A stretch of DNA of 62,091 bases, taken from Synergistaceae bacterium. GTDB lineage: Bacteria; Synergistota; Synergistia; Synergistales; Aminobacteriaceae. Within the stretch, counting starts at the first letter, position 1. Each line of letters opens with the position of its first letter. The position numbers were made by a program, and so were the translations under genes. The notes beneath the pieces were generated by a model. The model had not been told where the DNA came from. It saw only the letters and a list, made by a program, of their open reading frames with translations, and did no database searches. Below are positions 42,122 to 49,800 of this stretch, in pieces. Location: positions 1 to 62,091 of the forward strand of contig JAFRAH010000033.1 in NCBI GenBank assembly GCA_017405525.1, written 5' to 3'.

Positions 42122-44017
42122 TTGTTACAGTTCAGGCACGAAGATAAATCCTGCGACATCAACAAAGACAGCACTACACTTCATGAAGTCCTCCAGGCAT
42201 TAAGCCTCGACAGCAAGAAGGTAATCGCCGCAAAGTTCAACGGTGAGCCCTCTGATTTGTCCCGCACAGTAACTACAGGCGGTGAAGTCTCCCCCATAAC
42301 CCCCGACATGCCCGAAGGACTGGAGATTATCCGGCACTCAACAGCCCACTTGATGGCACAGGCAGTATTGAGGCTCTATCCCGGCTCACATTTCGGAGTT
42401 GGCCCGGCAATAAAGGACGGGTTCTATTACGACATTGACGCGACAGGAACAATCACTGAGGAAGACCTGCCACGTATTGAGTCCGAGATGCGGAAGATTT
42501 CGGGGGCTGGCGAGCCCGTAACCCGTGAGGACATGGCCAAAGATGACGCGCTGAAGTTCTTCGCCGATGACCCCTACAAGACCGAACTCATCACCGACAT
42601 TGACGCTCCCACAGTGTCGGTCTACAGGCAGGGTGAATATTCTGACCTCTGCCGCGGCCCTCACGTACAAGATGCCTCGAAGCTCCGTAACTTCAAGCTC
42701 CTCACTATTGCCGGGGCATACTGGCGGGGCGATGAGCACAACAAGATGCTCACGAGGATTTACGGGACTGCATTCGCGACACCTGACGAGCTCAAGGAAC
42801 ACCTGAAGCGTCTTGAGGAGGCAAAGCTCAGGGATCACAGGAAGCTCGGAAGGGACTTGGACCTATTCAGCCTTCACGAGGAGGGGCCCGGTTTCCCGTT
42901 CTTCCACCCAAAGGGAATGGCCATCATGAACACGCTGATTGACTTCTGGCGGCGCGAACACATAAAGCGTGGCTACACCGAGATAAAGACACCGCAAATA
43001 CTTGACCGTGAGCTCTGGATACGTTCGGGACATTGGGATCACTACAGGGAAAACATGTACTTCACGGAGATTGACGAGAAGCCCTACGCAATCAAGCCCA
43101 TGAACTGCCCCGGAAGCATACTCGTCTACAAGACACAGTTGCGTAGTTATCGCGAGCTTCCCATGAGGCTGGCAGAACTGGGATGTGTTCACCGCCACGA
43201 AAGGAGCGGGGTACTTCATGGCCTCATGAGGGTACGGTGTTTCACGCAGGATGATGCCCACACGTACATAGAGCCGTCGCAGATAAAGGACGAGGTTACG
43301 CGCATAATGGAGCTGGACAAGTACGTGTACACTGAGGTTTTCGGGTTCAAGTACACGGTGGAGCTCTCAACGCGACCTGATGACTCAATGGGAAGTGATG
43401 AGCAGTGGAACGAGGCAGAGGCAGCCTTGCGTGATGCCCTGGAGAGCACAGGGACTCCCTACACGATTAACCCCGGCGACGGAGCATTCTACGGCCCGAA
43501 GATAGACTTCCACCTTGAGGACTGCATAGGGAGGACGTGGCAGTGCGGGACGATACAGCTCGACTTCCAGATGCCCGGGCGTTTCGGCGTAACGTACATA
43601 GGCGAGGACGGGGCAGAACATACCCCCGTGCTGATACACCGTGTTGTGTTCGGGAGTGTTGAGCGTTTCATGGGAATACTGATTGAGCATTACGCCGGGG
43701 CATTCCCGTACTGGCTTGCACCCGTACAGGTGAAGATAATCCCAATTGCCGACAGCCACGCAGATTATGCCGCAGAACTTCAGGCCATGTTCACGGAATG
43801 GGGCTTGCGCTCTGAGGTGGACTACAGGAGCGAGAAACTCGGCAGGAAGATACGTGATGCACAGATGCAGAAGGTGCCCTACATGCTGGTGGTTGGCGAC
43901 AAGGAGAAGGATTCCCGGACTGTTGGGGTACGTGAACGCTCAAAGGGTGATTTGGGGAGTATGACTATTGAGGCGTTCAGGCAGTGGCTTGACGGGGAGT
44001 TCAACCCTGTACGCTGA
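42122..44017 (+). CDS. thrS: Threonine-tRNA ligase
   Basis: 631 residues, complete. N-terminal TGS domain (1-60), editing domain with HSTAHLMAQA (about 72-81) and LCRGPHVQDA, class II catalytic core with MNCPGSILVYKTQLRSY (zinc cysteine in MNCPGS), VHRHERSGVLHGLMRVR motif 2 and HRVVFGSVERFMGIL motif 3, and the anticodon-binding domain from about 535. TTG start 7 nt after AAGGA. The 89-bp gap before it is too short for a T-box leader and shows none. Confidence 0.97.
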   Translation: MLQFRHEDKSCDINKDSTTLHEVLQALSLDSKKVIAAKFNGEPSDLSRTVTTGGEVSPITPDMPEGLEIIRHSTAHLMAQAVLRLYPGSHFGVGPAIKDGFYYDIDATGTITEEDLPRIESEMRKISGAGEPVTREDMAKDDALKFFADDPYKTELITDIDAPTVSVYRQGEYSDLCRGPHVQDASKLRNFKLLTIAGAYWRGDEHNKMLTRIYGTAFATPDELKEHLKRLEEAKLRDHRKLGRDLDLFSLHEEGPGFPFFHPKGMAIMNTLIDFWRREHIKRGYTEIKTPQILDRELWIRSGHWDHYRENMYFTEIDEKPYAIKPMNCPGSILVYKTQLRSYRELPMRLAELGCVHRHERSGVLHGLMRVRCFTQDDAHTYIEPSQIKDEVTRIMELDKYVYTEVFGFKYTVELSTRPDDSMGSDEQWNEAEAALRDALESTGTPYTINPGDGAFYGPKIDFHLEDCIGRTWQCGTIQLDFQMPGRFGVTYIGEDGAEHTPVLIHRVVFGSVERFMGILIEHYAGAFPYWLAPVQVKIIPIADSHADYAAELQAMFTEWGLRSEVDYRSEKLGRKIRDAQMQKVPYMLVVGDKEKDSRTVGVRERSKGDLGSMTIEAFRQWLDGEFNPVR

Positions 44018-44036
44018 GAGAAAGAGAGAGAAATTA

Positions 44037-44072
44037 TCCCTCCTGTGAAATTTGCGGGAGGGAATTTTTTTT
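44037..44072 (+). terminator. Rho-independent terminator after thrS
   Basis: TCCCTCC, a 12-nt loop, GGGAGGGA, eight Ts. Confidence 0.9.
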
Positions 44073-44088
44073 GTCCTTATGGCCGCGT

Positions 44089-44744
44089 TTATATGCCTGC
44101 TTTGAGTCTCATGAGCACAGGGTCAGAGTCTTCCGTTCTCGAAAAACCCCGACCTTCCTCAAGAGATATTATCTTGTAGCCCATGTTCATCATTGTCCCG
44201 GATAATTCTGCAGGGTCTATAAATCTTCTGTAGTGGCCGTTGCAGATGAAGGCATTATCTCCTACGTTTTCCCCAATGCCGAAAAGGTCATCGCGTAAAG
44301 TTCTTGCCTCAATGAAGATTTTTCCGTCCCGTCTCAATATATGCTTTATGTTCCTGAGAAGTTCGTCCTGTTGTGATGAAGTTATTGCGTGGAGTGTGAA
44401 CCTGCTGTAGATATAGTCGTATTGCCGTGAGTAAATTGTTCTGTCATTCACGAAGTCGCCGCAGAAAAATTCTGCCTGCCCTGAACCTTCAGTGATGCGC
44501 TTTAAGTTCGTTATTGCCACATCAGATGCATCAATGCCTGTAACCTTCAATCCTTCAGCCCAGAAATAAAGGCTGTCTCTTCCGTTTCCGCAACCTAAGT
44601 CAAGAATGTGTTTACCTCTCTCAAGCTCTGAGGCTATGCTTTCTGCAAAGTTGCTTGGTTTTGTGTCTGAATGGCTGTTCAGTGAATAGTATGTGTTCCA
44701 GTATTCCCTATCACGGGCATAGTTCGTCCTGAGTCCTGAGTCAT
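44089..44744 (-). pseudogene. Class I SAM-dependent methyltransferase, frameshifted at the start codon region
   Basis: The conserved frame includes ILDLGCGNGRDSLYFW (SAM motif I), VTGIDASDVAI, FFCGDF and YDYIYSRFTLHA, continuing to 44089. It has no usable start: the ideal start, ATG at 44744 with AAGGAGG 7 nt upstream, is in another frame. Between them lies a perfect 7-bp direct repeat (44728-44734 and 44735-44741). A third 7-bp copy would restore the frame. The present sequence would yield only the 153-residue fragment from an internal ATG at 44550, lacking motif I, so it is probably inactive. Substrate unknown. Confidence 0.75.
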
Positions 44745-44846
44745 TTTACAGCCTCCTTAAGTCTTGTATATAGTGTATATTACTGATTTTTGCCACTGTG
44801 TCAAGGTTATATCATTCACTCAAATTTTTATGGAGGTGTGATTTTC

Positions 44847-45986
44847 ATGAAGGCAAAAAATTTCTTCACTGCCCTAATCCTCGCAATATTATTCGCATCA
44901 AGTTCATTTGCCGAGATTGCCCCCGTCCAAGTCCTGCAAGACCCGCGCTTCTCCCCCCACATCCCGGCAACAAAACTTCACGGTGCATCATTGCTTCCTG
45001 GCCGCTACATCGTCGCCCAAGATACCCCCTCACGAACTGGAGGACACCCTATAGTTTCACCCACGAGGCTCATCGTCGAGATAATGCCTGCAGACTCAGA
45101 AGGCAGGTACCCATTCCGCGCAGACGTTCACGGCGGGACAAAGGCTGAAGGCTACATTACCCTTGACCTTGACGCAGAAGCCCCAGTCCTTACGTCATAC
45201 ACGCGGGACAAGTCAGGGAATTATGGTGTTTTATCGAGAGTCTATGCTGTGGTCTTGCAGTCTGACGTAGATTATGCCTGGCTCATGGGTACTGTCTCAG
45301 ATGGCGAGATGGCCTTCATGTTCCCTGTGAGCAAGATAAATTTCCCGGAAGGCTGGTATCTCGGTGAATGGAAGTGCGAGGACGGTACACAGCTCACGTT
45401 TTCGGGCAACAAGCTCAGCTCCAACGGTCAGGAAATAGGGACGTTCACGGTCGAGGACGACAGGATCACAGTAACAGCACCCGACGGAAGCACCGACACA
45501 ATGTACGCCATGCGCAACCCTACGAGTGGCACGCTGATTGTTACGTTCACGAGCGGCCCCAACGGTATGGGTGAGAACGCCGCCGCATTCGTGAACATGT
45601 CGAGGACTCCCAGACCTTCAGCCCCTCAGCCTCCCGCACCCAAGCCCGAAGCTCCCAAGCCTTCAGGCCCGGAGATGCCTACGGAGTTCCCGCCAATGCC
45701 TGAAGTAGCGATGCCTTCCCAGAACGTCAACATTGAGGGTGTTTGGGTTGCGGACTATAACGGTCATCAGTTCGTTACGCAGTTCAAGGGGAGCAACTAT
45801 TACGGATGGATTGACGGCCAGCCTTCAGAGATGGGGATAATCCGCATTGAGGGCAGCAAGATTACAGGCCGCAATAATCATGGTGTTGACTTTACGGCAG
45901 AGCTTGAGCTTGACCCTTCAGGAAAAAGGCTGGACATGAAATTTCCGAACGGCAACACAATACACTATCAGAAGGTGGAGCAGTAA
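44847..45986 (+). CDS. Exported protein with repeated small beta domains and a proline-rich linker
   Basis: 379 residues from the ATG at 44847 (TGGAGG upstream), signal peptide cleaved after SFA. About 25-170 form an unrecognised domain, about 175-260 and 310-379 form two copies of a small beta module of the type GxWxxxDYNGxxFxxxFxGxxxxGxxDG (seen as GWYLGEWKCEDGTQLTFSG and GVWVADYNGHQFVTQFKG). A proline/alanine/lysine-rich linker (about 265-300) joins them. Such modules occur in lipocalin-like or avidin-like secreted proteins. Function unknown. Its TAA overlaps the kinase ATG by one base. Confidence 0.75.
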   Translation: MKAKNFFTALILAILFASSSFAEIAPVQVLQDPRFSPHIPATKLHGASLLPGRYIVAQDTPSRTGGHPIVSPTRLIVEIMPADSEGRYPFRADVHGGTKAEGYITLDLDAEAPVLTSYTRDKSGNYGVLSRVYAVVLQSDVDYAWLMGTVSDGEMAFMFPVSKINFPEGWYLGEWKCEDGTQLTFSGNKLSSNGQEIGTFTVEDDRITVTAPDGSTDTMYAMRNPTSGTLIVTFTSGPNGMGENAAAFVNMSRTPRPSAPQPPAPKPEAPKPSGPEMPTEFPPMPEVAMPSQNVNIEGVWVADYNGHQFVTQFKGSNYYGWIDGQPSEMGIIRIEGSKITGRNNHGVDFTAELELDPSGKRLDMKFPNGNTIHYQKVEQ

Positions 45987-47038
45987 TGACACAGAAATTT
46001 ATCACGATAGGCGAGATTATGTTACGTCTCACCCCTCCCAACTATGACAAGATAAGGGCAGCAACAAGTTTCGAGGCAAGCTACGGAGGAAGTGAGGCAA
46101 ACATAGCCTTAGCCCTTGCGAACTTGGGAATAGACAGCACGTTCTTCACCGTAGTACCTGACAACTCACTCGGCAAGAGCGCAGTAAGAATGCTCAGGAG
46201 CAACGATGTCCACTGCAAGCCCGTAATCCTCAGCACTCCCGAAGAGACACCGACACACAGGCTCGGCACGTACTACCTTGAGACAGGCTACGGCATCCGT
46301 CCCAGCAAGGTAACGTATGACCGAAAGCACAGCGCGTTCACTGAGTATGACTATTCGCGGGTTGATGCTGATGCACTGCTCGAAGGTTTCACGTGGCTTC
46401 ACATGAGCGGCATTACCCCGGCACTGTCAGCGAGCTGCGCGGACTTCACGTTGAGAGTTATGCGCAAGGCCAAAGAACGGGGCCTAACCGTGAGCTTTGA
46501 CGGGAATTTTCGCAGTACCCTCTGGACATGGGACGAGGCAAGGGACTTCTGCACTTCATGCCTACCGTATGTCGATGTCTTGCTTGGGATTGAGCCCTAT
46601 CACCTCTGGCGTGATGACTCTGACCACTCAAAGGGGGACGTGAAGGACGGTATACCCCTTCAGCCGGATTACGACACTCAGGCGGGAGTCTTTGGTGAGT
46701 TCGTTAGGAGGTACACAAACCTGAAGTGTATTGCCCGGCATGTGAGGTACGCACATTCAGGGAGTGAGAACAGCTTGAAGGCCTATATGTGGCTTGGTGG
46801 GAAGACCTACGAGAGCAGGCTGTTCACGTTCAACATTCTGGATCGTGTTGGTGGGGGCGATGCTTTTGCGTCAGGACTGATTTACGCGATGATGAAGGGC
46901 TATAACCCGCAGGACATGGTGAATTTCGCGGTTGCCAGCAGTGTCATCAAGCACACGATACGGGGGGACGGGAATATCACGGACGATGCCGAGAGCATCA
47001 GGAACATCATGAACATGAACTACGACATAAAGCGTTAG
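45986..47038 (+). CDS. kdgK: PfkB-family sugar kinase, 2-keto-3-deoxygluconate kinase-like
   Basis: 350 residues. Ribokinase fold with an N-terminal ITIGEIMLRLTPP, substrate-lid residues in FEASYGGSEANIALALANLG (29-48) and the C-terminal anion hole with catalytic base DRVGGGDAFASG (286-297, D292). The opening and the YYLETGYGIRPS segment match KdgK-type kinases that phosphorylate 2-keto-3-deoxygluconate from uronic acid breakdown; the sugar could differ. One-base stop/start overlap (TAATG) with the secreted protein gene. Confidence 0.82.
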   Translation: MTQKFITIGEIMLRLTPPNYDKIRAATSFEASYGGSEANIALALANLGIDSTFFTVVPDNSLGKSAVRMLRSNDVHCKPVILSTPEETPTHRLGTYYLETGYGIRPSKVTYDRKHSAFTEYDYSRVDADALLEGFTWLHMSGITPALSASCADFTLRVMRKAKERGLTVSFDGNFRSTLWTWDEARDFCTSCLPYVDVLLGIEPYHLWRDDSDHSKGDVKDGIPLQPDYDTQAGVFGEFVRRYTNLKCIARHVRYAHSGSENSLKAYMWLGGKTYESRLFTFNILDRVGGGDAFASGLIYAMMKGYNPQDMVNFAVASSVIKHTIRGDGNITDDAESIRNIMNMNYDIKR

Positions 47039-47049
47039 GGACAAGGACG

Positions 47050-47086
47050 CAAAAAAAGAGACCTCCGGGAAAATTCCGGGGGTCTC
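47050..47086 (-). terminator. Terminator for the chromate transporter operon
   Basis: GAGACC(T)CCGG pairs with CCGG(G)GGTCTC across a 7-nt loop. On the minus strand the stem is followed by seven Ts. It can also halt the kinase transcript from the other side. Confidence 0.82.
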
Positions 47087-47095
47087 ACTGTATCA

Positions 47096-47662
47096 TCAGT
47101 ACTTGAAGACTATTCCCACTACTGCCGAAAACGCTATCCACACTACAGGGTGCAACTTCCTCGTGAAGGCTACAGCGTGAGTGAAGACCAGAAGAGCCAC
47201 AGCAAGAACTGCCGCCTTGAGGTTGAAGCCCCCGCCGAAGAAGTCCCCGTAGAAGAACACCACCCGCGCAAGGATCAACCCCGCCGCCGTAATCATGGCC
47301 GAACTCGCAGGTCTCAAGCCGTAAAACGCCCCGTTCACGTACTTGTTCTCATGGAACGCACTCAGGAATGCCGCCACAAGAAGAATCACAATGATGCTCG
47401 GAGTAATCAGCCCGGCAGTCGAGACGAACGCACCCGGTACTCCCGCAGTGATGTAGCCTGAATACGTGGCCATGTTCACGCCTATTGCCCCCGGTGTCGA
47501 CTCACTCACGGCGATCATGTCTGCAAGCTGCTGGTGTGTGAACCATCCTGTCCTGTCTGAGATGCTGTATAGGAATGGGAGGGTAGCCATTCCCCCGCCA
47601 ACCGCAAATAGTCCCGTCTGGAAGAACTCCCAGAATAGTTTGACGTATATCATCTCACTCAT
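47096..47662 (-). CDS. chrA: Chromate transporter, half-length subunit (second)
   Basis: 188 residues, one ChrA/CHR domain with about six helices: FFQTGLFAVGGGMATLPFL, MIAVSESTPGAIGVNMATYSGY and the hydrophobic remainder. Short-chain CHR proteins work as pairs of opposite topology; the other half is at 47909-48451. They export chromate or sulfate-like anions. Its start overlaps the small protein gene by 8 bp. Confidence 0.9.
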   Translation of the reverse strand: MSEMIYVKLFWEFFQTGLFAVGGGMATLPFLYSISDRTGWFTHQQLADMIAVSESTPGAIGVNMATYSGYITAGVPGAFVSTAGLITPSIIVILLVAAFLSAFHENKYVNGAFYGLRPASSAMITAAGLILARVVFFYGDFFGGGFNLKAAVLAVALLVFTHAVAFTRKLHPVVWIAFSAVVGIVFKY

Positions 47663-47912
47663 CCTCCACTACGATTATTCCGCCCTGGATTATGACCCTT
47701 CTGCCGTCAAGCCAGAACCTTACGCCGTTACTCCCGCGCCTGACATACTCTATTTTTCCGCTGTATTCCTTGAGTATCTTACCGTCATTGCTGTAGAGTA
47801 CTGCCCTCCTGTTCGGAACTTCAGCCCTGACCTGCGAGACTATAACCAGCAATAACGCTCCCAGCAACACTGCCGCCGCTGTTATGGAGGAAAACAATAC
47901 AGCCCTGCTCAT
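47655..47912 (-). CDS. Small membrane protein between the two ChrA halves
   Basis: 85 residues, not recognised. One N-terminal transmembrane helix (VLFSSITAAAVLLGALLLVIV) and a small beta-rich outside domain (RAVLYSNDGKILKEYSG, IEYVRRG, RRVIIQGGIIVVEDE). Both ends overlap ChrA genes (4 bp upstream as ATGA, 8 bp downstream), so it is translationally locked into the operon and may be a subunit or assembly factor. Confidence 0.78.
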   Translation of the reverse strand: MSRAVLFSSITAAAVLLGALLLVIVSQVRAEVPNRRAVLYSNDGKILKEYSGKIEYVRRGSNGVRFWLDGRRVIIQGGIIVVEDE

Positions 47913-48451
47913 GACTTCACCCCCGCAAAAACTTTCAGGATTACCCCGGCAATTCCGGCCATGACTACGAACACTACGGGCGATACGTCCATCATCACCG
48001 AACCGGCAAGAATGAGCGCGTAAATCCCCAATGTCCAGCGGTCAATTATTGCTTTGGCGAAGAGCTTTATTACCGCGTTGAAGATGAGCACGCAGACACA
48101 GACACGAATACCCGCAAAGGCATGTTTCACCCATTCGAGGGAAGAATACGCCTGGATTACCCCGGCTAGGAGCGTTATTATCACGAACGACGGAAAAACC
48201 ACACCAAGCGTCGCGACAACTCCCCCGATATTTCCGGCAGTCTTTCGTCCGATGAACGTTGCCACATTGACGGCGATAACTCCCGGGGTACACTGGCCTA
48301 TGGCGTAATAGTCAGCAAGCTCCTCATCAGTTCCCCAGTGCTTGTTCTCGACTATTTCGCGCTGAAGTATCGGCAGCATCGCATAGCCCCCTCCAAATGT
48401 TACCGCCCCCATTTTCGCGAACGTAACGAAAAGTTCAAACAGTAATCTCAT
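47909..48451 (-). CDS. chrA: Chromate transporter, half-length subunit (first)
   Basis: 180 residues, one CHR domain: LFVTFAKMGAVTFGGGYAMLPIL, YAIGQCTPGVIAVNVATFIGRKTAG and following helices. Partner of 47096-47662. Starts two bases after the stop of the L,D-transpeptidase gene, so it belongs to the same leftward operon. Confidence 0.9.
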   Translation of the reverse strand: MRLLFELFVTFAKMGAVTFGGGYAMLPILQREIVENKHWGTDEELADYYAIGQCTPGVIAVNVATFIGRKTAGNIGGVVATLGVVFPSFVIITLLAGVIQAYSSLEWVKHAFAGIRVCVCVLIFNAVIKLFAKAIIDRWTLGIYALILAGSVMMDVSPVVFVVMAGIAGVILKVFAGVKS

Positions 48452-48453
48452 GT

Positions 48454-49122
48454 CTACCAGCTCCTTATGTTCTCGTGAGTGTCCATTACGACGACACAGC
48501 CCGGCTTGACGTGCCTCAGAACTTCCTTCATGTCATCTTCAGGGATTGCCACGCACCCGGCGGTGTAGTGGTTCTTGGTCTGGCAGTGAAGGAATATCGC
48601 CGAGCCCTTCCCCGGAATGCCATCAACGTTGTAGCTGATGTTCAGGCAGTACTTGTAGGCAGTCGTGTAGTCTATGATGTGTTCGCTGTCCTTAGTGCTG
48701 AAATTCCCGTGCTCATTCACCGACACAAAGCGGTTGTAGTGCTCCGAGTTGCTGTCTCCTACCCAGTAATGCGAGCCGTCAACCTGGACATAACCCATCG
48801 GACAGCCCGGATCTTCCTGAATGCCGAATGCCATCGTGAACGTGAACACTCCTTGAGGTGTCTTCATGTCGCCTTCGCGGGATTTTCCCCAGCCCTTCTT
48901 GCCGATATACGCGGGGCAGGAGACCACTTCATGCCACTGCCCGGCATCATCCTTCTCATGGAACGAGAAACGAGCATTAGACCCGTGAGTGCCTGAAACT
49001 ATGGCGAGCTGTGAGGCATCCTTTGCGGCTTTGAGTTCGCTGACCCATTCAGGCGAGAGATTATCCCCTGCGAAAACTTGGGATGCCATCAAGAGCATCA
49101 ACAGCACCGAAACTTTGAGCAT
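48454..49122 (-). CDS. Exported L,D-transpeptidase-family protein (YkuD fold)
   Basis: 222 residues, signal peptide cleaved after FAG. The catalytic segment HCQTKNHYTAGCVAIP has H179 and the nucleophile C190, the L,D-transpeptidase HxnSxGC pattern with threonine-alanine in place of serine-histidine. MKTPQGVFTF (about 86-95) is the substrate-side loop typical of the ErfK/YafK group. It would form 3-3 crosslinks or anchor proteins to peptidoglycan. Confidence 0.88.
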   Translation of the reverse strand: MLKVSVLLMLLMASQVFAGDNLSPEWVSELKAAKDASQLAIVSGTHGSNARFSFHEKDDAGQWHEVVSCPAYIGKKGWGKSREGDMKTPQGVFTFTMAFGIQEDPGCPMGYVQVDGSHYWVGDSNSEHYNRFVSVNEHGNFSTKDSEHIIDYTTAYKYCLNISYNVDGIPGKGSAIFLHCQTKNHYTAGCVAIPEDDMKEVLRHVKPGCVVVMDTHENIRSW

Positions 49123-49134
49123 ATATACTTCCTC

Positions 49135-49800
49135 CTACGATAAATTTTTGTCGCACAGCCCCGCAATGACGCATGAAGAACATTCCGGCTTCTGTGAATG
49201 ACACACTGCCCTTCCGTGAGCAATCATGTTGACGTGCCCGCCTAGGCATCTGGCTTCAGGCACAACACGTTCAAGCATGGCCGAGATGTCTTCAGGCTTG
49301 GCGTTGAGGGGAGATATTCCTGACCTGTGTGATATTCGGGTTATGTGTGTGTCGACAGGGAAAGCCTTAATCCCGAAGTCAAACAGCAACGTGCAAGCTA
49401 CAGTTTTTGCCCCGACACCCGGCAATGCCCGAAGGTACTTGCGCATATATTCCGGGTCATGACCTGAGAACTTCAGGATCGAGTATTCCCCGAAGTCGTC
49501 ATGTATCCTGCCCAGTATCGTGATTATCCTTGCGGCTTTGGTGTGAGCGAGTCCTGCGGTTCTTATTGCGTCCTCAAGCCGTGAGGCTCCTGCGCTGACA
49601 ACGTCCGGCCATGTGGGGAACTCAGACTTCAGGCGCGAAAATGCCCTGTCGCGGTTAATGTCGTTCGTGTTCTGTGATAGTACGGTGAGTATGAGCCCGT
49701 CCAGCGGTTCAGGGTGTCCGAGTTCCGGGGGGCGGGCTTCATTGTGGTATTGTGTCTCCAGTGCGTCAAGTATGGCTGTGATTTTCCCTGTGCTATCCAT
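49135..49800 (-). CDS. nth: Endonuclease III-type DNA glycosylase
   Basis: Removes oxidised pyrimidines from DNA and nicks the abasic site. 221 residues; helix-hairpin-helix LPGVGAKTVA (126-135) with the catalytic lysine K132, catalytic aspartate D150 in FPVDTHI, and the 4Fe-4S loop C200-X6-C207-X2-C210-X5-C216, the exact Nth spacing. SQNTNDINRDRAF is the Nth helix (LSAQATD in E. coli, here changed). Its ATG overlaps the end of the protease gene by 8 bp. Confidence 0.94.
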   Translation of the reverse strand: MDSTGKITAILDALETQYHNEARPPELGHPEPLDGLILTVLSQNTNDINRDRAFSRLKSEFPTWPDVVSAGASRLEDAIRTAGLAHTKAARIITILGRIHDDFGEYSILKFSGHDPEYMRKYLRALPGVGAKTVACTLLFDFGIKAFPVDTHITRISHRSGISPLNAKPEDISAMLERVVPEARCLGGHVNMIAHGRAVCHSQKPECSSCVIAGLCDKNLS

